Origin: Psychroflexus curvus
GTDB lineage: Bacteria > Bacteroidota > Bacteroidia > Flavobacteriales > Flavobacteriaceae
Direction of reading: 5' to 3'
Assembly (NCBI RefSeq): GCF_020164585.1
Contig: NZ_JAIQZF010000003.1
Span: 248,001-312,000, forward strand
DNA: 64,000 nt
Shown: in pieces, positions 35,068 to 44,041 of the stretch
Layout: every line of letters starts with the position of its first letter
Numbering within the stretch: position 1 is the stretch's first letter
The notes under the pieces: generated by a model
Told to the model about the DNA's origin: nothing
Databases searched by the model: none
What the model saw: the letters and a program-made list of their open reading frames with translations, nothing else
Position numbers and translations under genes: made by a program

Positions 35068-37044
35068 ATGAATTTTGAGCACCATTCTTTAACTAAAGAG
35101 CAACACATAGATCTATTCAAAAGTATTTTGAAGCCTCGGCTTATCGAAGAGAAAATGCTGGTGCTTTTACGGCAAGGAAAAATATCAAAATGGTTTTCTG
35201 GTATTGGACAGGAAGCTATAGCGGTAGGGGTAGCAAAAGCTTTAAATTCAGATGAATACATCTTGCCGATGCATAGAAACTTAGGAGTGTTTACCGAAAG
35301 AAATATTCCTTTGTATCGCTTGTTCTCCCAGTGGCAAGGCAAACTGAATGGGTTTACTAAAGGTCGGGACCGAAGCTTTCATTTTGGGACTCAGGAGTAC
35401 AAAATTATCGGAATGATTTCACATTTGGGCCCACAATTGGGAGTTGCAGATGGTATTGGTTTAGCGCATAAGCTAAAAAATGAAAAAGCTGTAACTGCAG
35501 TTTTTACAGGAGAAGGAGGCACTAGTGAAGGTGATTTTCACGAAGCTTTAAATGTAGCTTCAGTATGGCAACTTCCCGTGTTGTTTTGTGTTGAAAACAA
35601 CGGCTACGGACTGTCAACTCCCACCGATGAACAGTTTAATTGTGAACATATTGCAGACAAAGCCTTAGGCTACGGAATGGAATCTCACATCATTCAAGGT
35701 AATGATATCGTTGAGGTTTATACTAAAGTCAGTGAGATTGCAGAAAGTGTAAGGCAGAATCCGAGACCCATACTTCTTGAATTCAAAACCTTTAGAAGAA
35801 GAGGGCACGAAGAAGCAAGCGGTACCAAATACGTGCCGGAGGAGTTGATGAAACACTGGGAAAAATTAGACCCTGTCGATAATTATGAGTTATTTATTCT
35901 GGAATCAAAATTTTTGACCAGAAAAGAAATCTCTTCACTAAAATCAGAACTAAAATCAGAAATCGATGAACATCTCAAGTTAGCTAACGAAGAAGCAGAA
36001 GTCGAAGCTGATGAAGCTACAGAGTTACAGGATATTTATAAACGTCATGAGTTTGATAACCAAATGCCTTCTTCTCAAAAGACCGAATTGCGTTTTATCG
36101 ATGCCATTTCTGATGGCTTGAAACAAAGCATGGAAAAATTTGAGGATTTGGTCATCATGGGGCAGGACGTTGCAGAATACGGAGGCGTTTTTAAAATTAC
36201 TGAAGGTTTTGTAAAAAAGTTTGGAAAAGACAGAGTTAGAAATACACCTATTTGTGAGTCGGCCATCATATCTGCAGCCATGGGACTTTCCATTAAAGGA
36301 ATAAAGTCGGTGGTAGAGATGCAGTTTGGAGATTTTGTGACATCTGGATTTAACCCCCTTGTAAACTATCTGGCTAAAGTACATTATAGATGGGGTCAAA
36401 ATGCCGATGTGGTGATACGCATGCCTTGTGGAGCCGGCGTAGGCGCAGGGCCCTTTCATAGCCAAACTAATGAGGCCTGGTTTACCAAAACCCCGGGTCT
36501 GAAAGTGGTGTACCCTTCAAGTCCTCAGGATGCAAAAGGCTTGCTGGCAGCCTCTATAGAAGATCCTAATCCGGTTTTGTTCTTTGAGCATAAGGCTTTA
36601 TACAGAAGTATCAGAGAAGAGGTTTCAGAGGACTACTTTACGCTGGAACTGGGAAAGGCTAATCTGATACAGGAGGGGAATGACATTTCGATTATTACTT
36701 ATGGAGCTGCTGTTCACTGGGCCAGGGAGGTTTTAGATGAACTCCCATCAATTTCAGCTGATCTTATTGATTTACGAACTTTATCTCCTTTGGATGAAGA
36801 AGCGATTTTTAAATCTGTCAAGAAAACAGGAAAAGTGATTATCCTTCAGGAAGATTCTATATTTGGTGGAATAGCTTCAGATATTTCAGCCCTTATTTCA
36901 GAACACTGTTTTGAATATTTGGATGCTCCGATTAAACGTGTGGCAAGTTTATCGACGCCTATCCCTTTCGCTAAAAACCTGGAAAACCAATATTTGGGGA
37001 AATTAAAATTTGAAGAGGCTTTGATAACATTAAATAAATACTAA
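35068..37044 (+). CDS. 2-oxoacid dehydrogenase E1, fused alpha and beta subunits (branched-chain type)
   Basis: 658 residues. Residues 1 to about 330 are the E1-alpha (TPP-binding) part with SKWFSGIGQEAIAVG, LPMHRNLGVF and the thiamine-diphosphate motif GEGGTSEGDFHEALN...ENN (GEG in place of GDG). Residues from about 340 are the transketolase-like E1-beta part with MGQDVAEYGGVF, CESAIISAAMGLSIKG, PCGAGVGAGPFHSQ and VYPSSPQDAKG. The enzyme decarboxylates branched-chain 2-oxoacids (or pyruvate) and passes the acyl group to an E2 lipoyl protein; branched-chain products would prime the iso-fatty acids typical of Bacteroidota. E2 and E3 are not in the window. Alpha-beta fusion is usual in this phylum. 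Confidence 0.9.
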   Translation: MNFEHHSLTKEQHIDLFKSILKPRLIEEKMLVLLRQGKISKWFSGIGQEAIAVGVAKALNSDEYILPMHRNLGVFTERNIPLYRLFSQWQGKLNGFTKGRDRSFHFGTQEYKIIGMISHLGPQLGVADGIGLAHKLKNEKAVTAVFTGEGGTSEGDFHEALNVASVWQLPVLFCVENNGYGLSTPTDEQFNCEHIADKALGYGMESHIIQGNDIVEVYTKVSEIAESVRQNPRPILLEFKTFRRRGHEEASGTKYVPEELMKHWEKLDPVDNYELFILESKFLTRKEISSLKSELKSEIDEHLKLANEEAEVEADEATELQDIYKRHEFDNQMPSSQKTELRFIDAISDGLKQSMEKFEDLVIMGQDVAEYGGVFKITEGFVKKFGKDRVRNTPICESAIISAAMGLSIKGIKSVVEMQFGDFVTSGFNPLVNYLAKVHYRWGQNADVVIRMPCGAGVGAGPFHSQTNEAWFTKTPGLKVVYPSSPQDAKGLLAASIEDPNPVLFFEHKALYRSIREEVSEDYFTLELGKANLIQEGNDISIITYGAAVHWAREVLDELPSISADLIDLRTLSPLDEEAIFKSVKKTGKVIILQEDSIFGGIASDISALISEHCFEYLDAPIKRVASLSTPIPFAKNLENQYLGKLKFEEALITLNKY

Positions 37045-37103
37045 AAAAGACTTAATACCGAAGTATTGATGTAACTTAGAAATCAAACCAAAAACACATT
37101 AGT

Positions 37104-37265
37104 ATGATACGCTGGATAATTACATTTCTTGTTATTGCCTTAATTGCAGCCGTTTTAGGCTTTGGAGGCGTTGCTGAAGGCGCCGCAGACATTGCCAAAA
37201 TCATTTTTTATATTTTTGTTGTTTTATTCGTCATTTCACTTATCGGAAAATTATTCAGACGATAG
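37104..37265 (+). CDS. DUF1328 small membrane protein
   Basis: 53 residues, ATG at 37104 to TAG at 37265. Sequence pattern [20 protein letters not shown] then [20 protein letters not shown], ending LIGKLFRR, is that of the DUF1328/YtjA family: two transmembrane helices joined by a Gly/Ala-rich turn. Function is unknown; members are often stress-inducible. It lies between the E1 gene and a lipoprotein gene on the same strand. Confidence 0.88.
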   Translation: MIRWIITFLVIALIAAVLGFGGVAEGAADIAKIIFYIFVVLFVISLIGKLFRR

Positions 37266-37337
37266 ACGATTATATACGTCAGTTTATTTGTAGAATAGAT
37301 TTACGGATTTTTTTATTATAACCCTATTAAATTACTT

Positions 37338-37811
37338 ATGAAATATATTTTAACGATTGTAGTAGCATTTTTAATCACTTCGTGTGGTCCTGCTTATTTA
37401 GCCAATCAAGTAGAGAAAGACTTTAAAGGTGATTGGATTTTAGAATCCATTTCCTACCCAGATGCTTCCGGCTTATTTGATGTAGAACTGTTCAACCTGG
37501 CCAGTGCTTCCTGTTTTGAGAATTCAGTCTGGGAGTTTATTCCCAATAATAGCACCGGGAATTTTGTCTTAGATGGAAATAGCTGCTCTAAAACTCAGGA
37601 ACAGTTCACCTGGTTTGTAGACAAGACCACAGCCGAAAGTTTCAACCCTGAGATGCTGCTAAAGGTTACCACTGGACAAAAAGCCCGAAAAGTTGACCAG
37701 GGAACACGAGTAAAAATTAAATCTTTGTTAGCAAACCAAATGGTATGGGAACAAAACGCTATGTTTAAAGGTGAAGAAATTACAATACAAATGACATTTT
37801 CAAAATTATAA
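37338..37811 (+). CDS. lipocalin-like lipoprotein
   Basis: 157 residues. Lipoprotein signal with attachment cysteine at about residue 16 (AFLITSCGP). The mature part starts with a lipocalin-type FKGDWILESISYP and continues as short alternating strands with a conserved Cys pair (SASCFENSVWEF and DGNSCSKTQ). This is the pattern of the small lipocalin-like proteins common in flavobacteria, often next to OmpA. It would be held in a membrane facing the periplasm and could bind a hydrophobic ligand; ligand unknown. The gap to the OmpA gene is two bases, so the two are co-expressed. Confidence 0.7.
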   Translation: MKYILTIVVAFLITSCGPAYLANQVEKDFKGDWILESISYPDASGLFDVELFNLASASCFENSVWEFIPNNSTGNFVLDGNSCSKTQEQFTWFVDKTTAESFNPEMLLKVTTGQKARKVDQGTRVKIKSLLANQMVWEQNAMFKGEEITIQMTFSKL

Positions 37812-37813
37812 TT

Positions 37814-38509
37814 ATGAAACATTATCAAAATAAACTATTCGGAGTTTTAATAGCTATGGCTTTTTTATTTAGCTCATGCGAAGCGACGAAAAATACTAAC
37901 AAAACACAGCGAGGCGGAGCAATAGGAGCTGCAAGTGGTGCAGTTATTGGCGGAGTCATCGGCAACAATACAGGCGATGGAGACAACACTGTTCTTGGTG
38001 CTATTATTGGAGGTGTCGTTGGAGGTGCTGCTGGTGCTTATATCGGTAACCGAATGGATAAGCAGGCCAAAGAAATAGAACAGGAAATTCCTGGTGCAGA
38101 GGTAACCAGAGTTGGGGAAGGCATCAATGTAACGTTTGATGAAAATTCAGGTGTGTATTTTGCAACCAACAAAGCAGATATCGGTGGAAAATCTGAAATT
38201 TCATTATTGAAATTGATTAATATTTTTCAAAAATACCCTAAAACCAATATCATCGTTGAAGGGCACACCGATTCTACAGGTAGTGAAAGTTACAATATGC
38301 AATTATCGAAAGAGCGTGCTCAAGCCGTTACTGATTATTTAACCAGTAATGGAATTGATGCTTCAAGAATTAAAACCAGTTGGTTTGGTGAGGAGCAGCC
38401 TAAGTATGACAATTCAACTGAAGTTGGACGTTCCAAAAACAGAAGAGTTGAACTCGCAATAGTTGCCAGTGAAGAACTGAAGGAAGAAGCTCGACAGAAA
38501 GCTCAATAA
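37814..38509 (+). CDS. OmpA-family lipoprotein with glycine-zipper segment
   Basis: 231 residues. Lipoprotein signal (MAFLFSSCEA), then a Gly/Ala-rich glycine-zipper region (residues about 33-80, GGAIGAASGAVIGGVIG and GAIIGGVVGGAAGAYIG) that may insert in a membrane, and a C-terminal OmpA domain with the peptidoglycan-binding signature IIVEGHTDSTGSESYNMQLS then RAQAV and RSKNRRVEL. It anchors the outer membrane to the cell wall. The layout resembles the YiaD family. A strong terminator follows. Confidence 0.88.
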   Translation: MKHYQNKLFGVLIAMAFLFSSCEATKNTNKTQRGGAIGAASGAVIGGVIGNNTGDGDNTVLGAIIGGVVGGAAGAYIGNRMDKQAKEIEQEIPGAEVTRVGEGINVTFDENSGVYFATNKADIGGKSEISLLKLINIFQKYPKTNIIVEGHTDSTGSESYNMQLSKERAQAVTDYLTSNGIDASRIKTSWFGEEQPKYDNSTEVGRSKNRRVELAIVASEELKEEARQKAQ

Positions 38510-38529
38510 TCCTTAAAATAATTGACAAG

Positions 38530-38560
38530 AAAATCCTAATGCTACATTAGGATTTTTTTT
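38530..38560 (+). terminator. Rho-independent terminator after OmpA-family gene
   Basis: Twelve-base-pair perfect stem AAAATCCTAATG / CATTAGGATTTT with a three-base loop and a run of eight T. It insulates the following biosynthetic operon. Confidence 0.88.
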
Positions 38561-38577
38561 ATGCCTAAATTTCAGCA

Positions 38578-39693
38578 ATGAAAATCTATGATGTCATAAT
38601 TATTGGTGGAGGCCTTGCCGGATTAACATCTGCTATAGATTTGTCTTTGTATGGTTTTGAAGTTTTGTTGATTGAGAAGGATGAATATCCCAAACATAAA
38701 GTCTGTGGGGAATACGTTTCCAATGAAGTTTTACCTTACTTAAAAAGGCTTGGTGTCGACATAAGTCAGACCAATTCAGATCAAATTACTCAATTAGTTT
38801 TAAGCAGTCGTAGCGGTAATTCAGTTAAGGTAGAACTTCCTCTTGGCGGATTTGGAATGTCCAGATATGCTTTGGATGAGCTTTTATATAAAAAAGCAAA
38901 ATCCAATGGCGTTGAATTTAAATTTGAAACCGTTGTTGATGTCACGTTCGAAACTCAACAGTTTACTGTCAAAACCACTAAAAATGAATTTTACTCAGAA
39001 TTAGCTATCGGCAGTTTTGGAAAGCGCTCCACTTTAGATAAGAAATTGAACAGGAATTTTATCTACAACAAAACACCCTGGATTGGGATTAAAGCGCATT
39101 ATAAAAACGATGATTTTCCTGATGGAGAAGTACAGCTTCATAATTTTGAAGGCGGGTACTGCGGGCTATCCAAAACTGAAACCGGTGCGGTCAATTTTTG
39201 TTATTTAGCACATTACGATAGCTTCAAACAGGAAAGGTCTGTTGAAGATTTCAATAGAAATATCATAACTCAAAATCCTAAATTGAATTTGTTTCTTAGT
39301 CATGCTGAGTTGCTTTTTGAGAAACATTTAGCGATTTCACAGGTGTCTTTTCAGAATAAAGATGCTGTAGAAAATCACATGTTGATGGCCGGGGATTCTG
39401 CCGGGCTCATACATCCGCTGTGTGGAAACGGAATGGCCATGGCGATACATTCGGCTAAATTGCTTTCAGAAGAAATCAAAAATTACAGATATCATAAGGA
39501 TCGAAGTCAATTGGAAGCAAATTATTCGAAAATCTGGAAGCAGACTTTTCGCAAAAGACTTATTTTCGGTTCTTTGTTTCAAAATATACTTTTACAACCA
39601 AAACTCACAAATATTGGCATGTTAGCGGTTTCCAAATCCCCTTATTTACTCAAAAAAATGATTCAACAAACCCACGGTAAGCCTATTTTATGA
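38578..39693 (+). CDS. FAD-dependent oxidoreductase of type III PKS operon
   Basis: 371 residues of the geranylgeranyl-reductase/aromatic-hydroxylase (p-hydroxybenzoate hydroxylase fold) flavoprotein group. Visible are the FAD-binding GGGLAGLTSAIDLSLYG (residues about 9-25), the VCGEYVSNEVLPYL loop (about 43-56) and the second FAD motif GDSAGLIHPLCGNGMAMAIHSA (in part, near 275). It starts an operon with type III PKS genes: its last four bases overlap the methyltransferase start. The likely role is hydroxylation or dehydrogenation of the polyketide ring or acyl chain, by analogy with flavoproteins in comparable clusters; this is inference. Confidence 0.82.
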   Translation: MKIYDVIIIGGGLAGLTSAIDLSLYGFEVLLIEKDEYPKHKVCGEYVSNEVLPYLKRLGVDISQTNSDQITQLVLSSRSGNSVKVELPLGGFGMSRYALDELLYKKAKSNGVEFKFETVVDVTFETQQFTVKTTKNEFYSELAIGSFGKRSTLDKKLNRNFIYNKTPWIGIKAHYKNDDFPDGEVQLHNFEGGYCGLSKTETGAVNFCYLAHYDSFKQERSVEDFNRNIITQNPKLNLFLSHAELLFEKHLAISQVSFQNKDAVENHMLMAGDSAGLIHPLCGNGMAMAIHSAKLLSEEIKNYRYHKDRSQLEANYSKIWKQTFRKRLIFGSLFQNILLQPKLTNIGMLAVSKSPYLLKKMIQQTHGKPIL

Positions 39694-40400
39694 AACGTAT
39701 TTCTACCAAAACCCGTAGCAAAGAGGCAGAAATCATGGATGAGTTTGACTTCAAGGGAGATGAACTTAAACATGTGCTTAAAACGATCGATAAAATCAAT
39801 ACCAAACTTGGCGGACACCGTGTTACCATTAAAGGTATACAGAAATTACTGGAAAATCATTCCAAAAACCACCTGGTCATCGCCGATCTGGGTTGCGGCA
39901 GTGGAGACGCCTTAAGACAGGTCTCCCGATGGGCTAAAACACAGGGTATCAACGTCCAGCTCATAGGAATAGATGCCAATCCGTACACCATTGAGATTGC
40001 AAGAGAATGGTCCATGGACTACAAGAATATCTCCTACCGGGTCATCGATGTGTTTAGCGAAGATTTTGATGATTTTGAGGCCGATATTATTACCTGCTGT
40101 CTGACGCTTCATCATTTTGACAATGATTTTATAAAAAAATTAGTACCTGTTCTTTCAGATAAAGCTGGCTTTGGTCTTGTTATCAACGATTTACAAAGAA
40201 GTAAAATAGCTTACAGATTATTCGAGTTATATTGTTCAGTCTTTGTAAATTCAGACATTGCAAGAAAAGACGGACTAACCTCCATTTTGAGAGGTTTTAC
40301 ATCGGATGACTTAGAAGATTTCGCAACACAATTAAATTTAAAGCACCACATCACATGGTATTGGGCATTCCGTTACCAGTGGATTATTTATAGCTCATGA
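39690..40400 (+). CDS. SAM-dependent methyltransferase of type III PKS operon
   Basis: 236 residues, class I Rossmann fold. SAM motif VIADLGCGSGDALRQV lies near residues 62-77; GIDANPYTIEIARE (in part) near 92 binds the ribose; TCCLTLHHFDND near 132 is the typical post-motif stretch. Sandwiched with four-base ATGA overlaps between the flavoprotein and the type III PKS, it most likely methylates the polyketide product, at an oxygen or a ring carbon. No residues distinguish O- from C-methylation by eye. Codon usage from here into the PKS gene seems somewhat more GC-rich than the flanks. Confidence 0.85.
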   Translation: MKRISTKTRSKEAEIMDEFDFKGDELKHVLKTIDKINTKLGGHRVTIKGIQKLLENHSKNHLVIADLGCGSGDALRQVSRWAKTQGINVQLIGIDANPYTIEIAREWSMDYKNISYRVIDVFSEDFDDFEADIITCCLTLHHFDNDFIKKLVPVLSDKAGFGLVINDLQRSKIAYRLFELYCSVFVNSDIARKDGLTSILRGFTSDDLEDFATQLNLKHHITWYWAFRYQWIIYSS

Positions 40401-41449
40401 GTGTAAAAATAGATACAGTAGCCACAGAAACTCCTCAGTATTACAAAGAAACCAAAGATATAATCCCTTTTGTGGAGATGTGGCTGGCCAATGAAGACGA
40501 GAGGTTCAGGAGGAAGGTGATCAAAATTTATGAAGGTGCCCAAGTCGACAAACGCTATTCGATCATGGATCCGGAGGAGGTTTTTTCGGCTACTTCCTTT
40601 GAAGATAAAAACCGAATTTACACCCGGGAGGCTAAAATCCTGGGAAAAAAGGTTTTAAAAAAGGCCTTGCATCAGGCGGGATGGGTAGGACAAAGCCTGG
40701 ATTACATCATCACGGTAAGTTGTACGGGAATTATGATTCCATCTCTGGATGCGTTTCTTATCAACGATTTGGACCTGAGACAGGATATCGTCAGGCTCCC
40801 GGTGACCGAAATGGGTTGTGCGGCAGGAATATCTGGAATGATCTACGCGAAGCAGTTTCTTCAGGCCGATCCCGGTAAGCGTGCAGCAATAGTCTCTTTT
40901 GAAGCCCCCACGGCTACCTTTCAGCTCAACGATAAATCCATGGCAAACATGGTGAGTTCCGCCATTTTTGGGGATGGTGCTGCCTGTGTGCTGATGAGTT
41001 CTGAAGAAGAATGCAAAGGCCCTAAAATCTTGGGTGAATCCATGTATCATTTTTATGAAAACACCCACATGATGGGCTTCGATTTGACCAATTCCGGTCT
41101 GAAAATGGTACTCGACATCGATGTGCCTGAGAAAATAAGTGAGCATTTCCCGCAGATCATTCATCCTTTTTTGGAAAACCATCAGCTCAACATTGAAGAT
41201 ATAGATCATCTTATCTTTCATCCCGGAGGCAAGAAAATTATTAATACCGTGGAAGCTCTATTTGGAGCTATGGGTAAAAACATAGACGACACCAAGGAAG
41301 TGCTTCGTCTTTTTGGAAACATGAGTAGCGCAACCGTGCTGTATGTGCTCGAGCGCATGATGAATAAACCAATTGAGAAAGGAGAAAAAGGATTGATGCT
41401 GAGTTTCGGACCCGGATTTTCAGCTCAGCGTATTCTTTTAGAATGGTAA
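40397..41449 (+). CDS. type III polyketide synthase
   Basis: 350 residues of the chalcone/stilbene synthase superfamily. The catalytic triad is complete: Cys141 in TEMGCAAGISG, His275 in IFHPGGKKI and Asn308 in LFGNMSSATV. The enzyme loads an acyl-CoA or acyl-ACP starter, extends it with malonyl-CoA and cyclises the chain to a pyrone, resorcinol or phloroglucinol. The closest functional type cannot be set by eye; the adjacent ACP and fatty-acid-type enzymes suggest a long acyl starter delivered by ACP, as in alkylresorcinol and alkylpyrone synthases. It starts inside the methyltransferase stop (ATGA), and is followed by an 80-bp gap before the reductase. Confidence 0.93.
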   Translation: MSVKIDTVATETPQYYKETKDIIPFVEMWLANEDERFRRKVIKIYEGAQVDKRYSIMDPEEVFSATSFEDKNRIYTREAKILGKKVLKKALHQAGWVGQSLDYIITVSCTGIMIPSLDAFLINDLDLRQDIVRLPVTEMGCAAGISGMIYAKQFLQADPGKRAAIVSFEAPTATFQLNDKSMANMVSSAIFGDGAACVLMSSEEECKGPKILGESMYHFYENTHMMGFDLTNSGLKMVLDIDVPEKISEHFPQIIHPFLENHQLNIEDIDHLIFHPGGKKIINTVEALFGAMGKNIDDTKEVLRLFGNMSSATVLYVLERMMNKPIEKGEKGLMLSFGPGFSAQRILLEW

Positions 41450-41528
41450 GTTGCCGGCGTGATGCAATTAGGCGGGTTTCTTCTGATTTTAATAAAAGTA
41501 AGATTTAATTGTATAAGATATTTAGCTT

Positions 41529-42311
41529 ATGACCAACCCATCACTTAAACATTACGCCCTGGTTTTAGGAGGGAGTCAGGGTCTTGGATATGCTTCAGCT
41601 TTGAAGTTAGCTCAAAAAGGGTGGAATTTGCTCATCATCCACAGAGATAGAAGAAGCGATTTACCTGACATTGAAGCCAAATTTGAAGGGATTGAGCAAT
41701 ACGGAGTAAATCTCAAAACCTTTAATCTGGACGCCACAAATTCAGAAAAAAGAAAAGAATTTATAAGTCAGCTTCCAGAACTTCTTGGCGAATCCGGGAA
41801 AATTAAGCTGTTGCTTCACAGCATCGCCAAAGGAAACCTGAAAGCTATGACCGGCGATTCCCCACTGAATCAAACCGATTTACAAATTACAGCCAATGCG
41901 ATGGCGTATAGTTTTTACGACTGGTCGAAGGCTATTCTGGAAGCTGATGGCTTCGCCAAAAATACCAGGCTGTTAGCGTTCACAAGTGAGGGAAATCAAC
42001 GGGTCTGGAAGCATTATGCCGCTGTGTCGGTGGCCAAAACAAGTCTGGAAACTTTGATGAAATACATGGCTACAGAGTTTGCGGCGTATGATATCACGGC
42101 CAATTGTATTCAAGCCGGAATGGTGGAGACGCAGTCTTTCCATAGGATTCCCGGTCATGAACAATTGAAAGCAGCTGCTGAAAAGCGCAATCCCTTTCAG
42201 CGTCTGACGAAGCCAGAAGATATTGCCAATGTGGTTTATTTAATGAGCTTAGACGAAGCGAATTGGATCAATGGAAGCATCATCAAAGCTGACGGTGGCG
42301 AAAGTCTTTAA
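41529..42311 (+). CDS. enoyl-ACP reductase-like SDR
   Basis: 260 residues. The cofactor motif is LVLGGSQGLGYASALKLA (residues 11-28). The active site has Tyr163 and Lys170 in HYAAVSVAKTSLE, that is Y-x6-K, the spacing of FabI-type enoyl-ACP reductases rather than the Y-x3-K of ketoreductases. IAKGNLKAMTG near 99 and the IIKADGGESL end also fit FabI-like proteins. It would reduce the trans-2-enoyl-ACP formed by the dehydratase encoded next. It lacks a recognisable counterpart ketoreductase in the operon. The cofactor preference (NADH or NADPH) is not clear; HRDRR after strand two may favour NADPH. Confidence 0.72.
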   Translation: MTNPSLKHYALVLGGSQGLGYASALKLAQKGWNLLIIHRDRRSDLPDIEAKFEGIEQYGVNLKTFNLDATNSEKRKEFISQLPELLGESGKIKLLLHSIAKGNLKAMTGDSPLNQTDLQITANAMAYSFYDWSKAILEADGFAKNTRLLAFTSEGNQRVWKHYAAVSVAKTSLETLMKYMATEFAAYDITANCIQAGMVETQSFHRIPGHEQLKAAAEKRNPFQRLTKPEDIANVVYLMSLDEANWINGSIIKADGGESL

Positions 42312-42317
42312 AATATA

Positions 42318-42764
42318 ATGCTGATGAAATCCTCCGAAATCATTTCGAAATTACCCTATCAGGAGCCTTTTCTGTATGTGAAAACCATAGATGAGGTGTC
42401 CGATAAGTTCATAAAAGGAAGTTATACGTTTAAGGCGTCTTCCTGGTTTTACAAAGGGCATTTCAAAAATAACCCCATCACTCCAGGGGTTATTCTTACC
42501 GAATGTGCTGCTCAGATTGGCCTGGCCAGTTTTGGGCTGTATCTTTTATCTCAGCAGGAAAATATAAATTTGGAGCAGGTAAAACTGGCCATGACATCCA
42601 CAACTGTTGAGTTTCTTAAACCGGTTTTGCCAGACGAAAAAGTAATTGTGGAAGCTGAAAAAATGTACTTTAGATTTAATAAATTGAAATCTTCTGTCAA
42701 AATGTTTAATATGTCGGGAGATTTGGTGCTTCGTGGTGAACTTGCAGGCGTTATTTTACCCTAA
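42318..42764 (+). CDS. FabZ-like 3-hydroxyacyl-ACP dehydratase
   Basis: 148 residues, hotdog fold. The active-site helix is complete: GHFKNNPITPGVILTECAAQ with catalytic His48 and Glu62, matching FabZ (H...E). It dehydrates 3-hydroxyacyl-ACP to trans-2-enoyl-ACP. Two ATG codons are possible, at 42318 and two codons on at 42324. It lies six bases after the reductase gene and two before the ketosynthase gene, so it is clearly operonic. Confidence 0.85.
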   Translation: MLMKSSEIISKLPYQEPFLYVKTIDEVSDKFIKGSYTFKASSWFYKGHFKNNPITPGVILTECAAQIGLASFGLYLLSQQENINLEQVKLAMTSTTVEFLKPVLPDEKVIVEAEKMYFRFNKLKSSVKMFNMSGDLVLRGELAGVILP

Positions 42765-42766
42765 TT

Positions 42767-44041
42767 ATGGATAAAAAAAGAGTGGTTATAACAGGAATGG
42801 GCGTAGTCGCGCCAAATGCAACAGGACTTTCTCAGTTTGAGGAGGCTATCAAGTCGGGTAAAAGCGGGATTGAATTTCATAAAGAGTTAGAAGAATTAAA
42901 ATTTAGCTGTCAGATTGGAGGTGTGCCAAAGGTCTCTCAGGATCTCATGGATCATTACTTTACCGCTTTGGAGCAGCGAGGCCTTTTGGCCACGGGTTTG
43001 ATTTACGGCGGGATCGCCGGACAGGAAGCCTGGGAAGATGCTCAACTGGAAATCAGCGACCAACTCGATACCGATTCTGGAATTATCTTTGGAACCGGTG
43101 TTCTTGGTGTTGAAAAACTGAGAGAAGCCTTCAATAAAATAGACGCTAAGCAAGTTAGAAGACTGGGAAGCACCAGTGTTTTACAAACCATGGCCAGTGG
43201 AATTAGTGCCTTCCTGGGTGGTAAATTGGGTTGTGGAAATCAGGTCACCTCCAATTCTTCTGCCTGTTCCACAGGAACGGAGGCTTTATTGATGGGGTAT
43301 GAACGCATCCACTATGGAAAAGCCAAACGTATGCTGGTGGGGAGTTGTAGTGATTCCGGACCTTATGTTTGGGGTGGTTTTGATGCCTTACGGATTTTAC
43401 CACATCAGTACAATGATCGACCGGAATCAGCTTCTCAGCCTTTGTCTGCTGGTGCTGCAGGTTTTGTGCCGTCAAGTGGGGCTGGAGCTTTGGTTTTGGA
43501 AAGTCTGGAGTCTGCTTTGGTAAGGGACGCCAATATTTATGCAGAAGTTTTAGGAGGACACCTCAACTCTGGAGGTCAACGCGAACAGGGGAGCATGACG
43601 GCCCCCAACTCTACGGCGGTCATAAGCTGTATATCTGAAGCCTTAAAGCAGACTGGTGTTAATTCAGAAGAAATTGACCTTATCAACGGCCACCTCACGG
43701 CAACCGCTATGGATGCTACTGAAATCGAAAACTGGTCTAAGGCTTTGGGTTTAGAAAGAGAAGATTTCCCCTATATCAACTCGCTAAAAAGTCATGTTGG
43801 TCATGCTTTGGCAGCAGCAGGGAGTATTGAACTGGTGAGCTCTGTTTTGCAGATTTCTCGCGGATTTATTTTTCCAAACCTAAATTGTGAAACCATACAT
43901 CCGGAAATTTTGAAACACGTCAGGGAAGATAAAATACCAAGAGAAGTACTCAGAACAAAATTAAACTTTCTGGCCAAGGCAAGTTTTGGATTTGGGGATG
44001 TCAACGCCTGTGTCATATTAAAATCTTATAACGATGAATAA
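42767..44041 (+). CDS. beta-ketoacyl-ACP synthase (FabF-like)
   Basis: 424 residues, thiolase fold. The condensing triad is complete: Cys167 in TSNSSACSTGTEAL, His309 in INGHLTATAMDATE and His346 with Lys341 in SLKSHVGHALAAAGS. It performs decarboxylative Claisen condensation with malonyl-ACP. The active-site His loop reads GHLTAT instead of the usual AHGTST, which sets it apart from the housekeeping FabF and suggests a specialised chain builder, as in aryl-polyene or flexirubin clusters. No chain-length-factor partner is encoded beside it. The small membrane-protein gene starts inside its 3' end. Confidence 0.88.
   Translation: MDKKRVVITGMGVVAPNATGLSQFEEAIKSGKSGIEFHKELEELKFSCQIGGVPKVSQDLMDHYFTALEQRGLLATGLIYGGIAGQEAWEDAQLEISDQLDTDSGIIFGTGVLGVEKLREAFNKIDAKQVRRLGSTSVLQTMASGISAFLGGKLGCGNQVTSNSSACSTGTEALLMGYERIHYGKAKRMLVGSCSDSGPYVWGGFDALRILPHQYNDRPESASQPLSAGAAGFVPSSGAGALVLESLESALVRDANIYAEVLGGHLNSGGQREQGSMTAPNSTAVISCISEALKQTGVNSEEIDLINGHLTATAMDATEIENWSKALGLEREDFPYINSLKSHVGHALAAAGSIELVSSVLQISRGFIFPNLNCETIHPEILKHVREDKIPREVLRTKLNFLAKASFGFGDVNACVILKSYNDE

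Noticed and set aside
40655-41221. 188-codon minus-strand frame within the type III PKS gene
   Set aside because: Antisense shadow of a gene with complete catalytic residues; composition is atypical.
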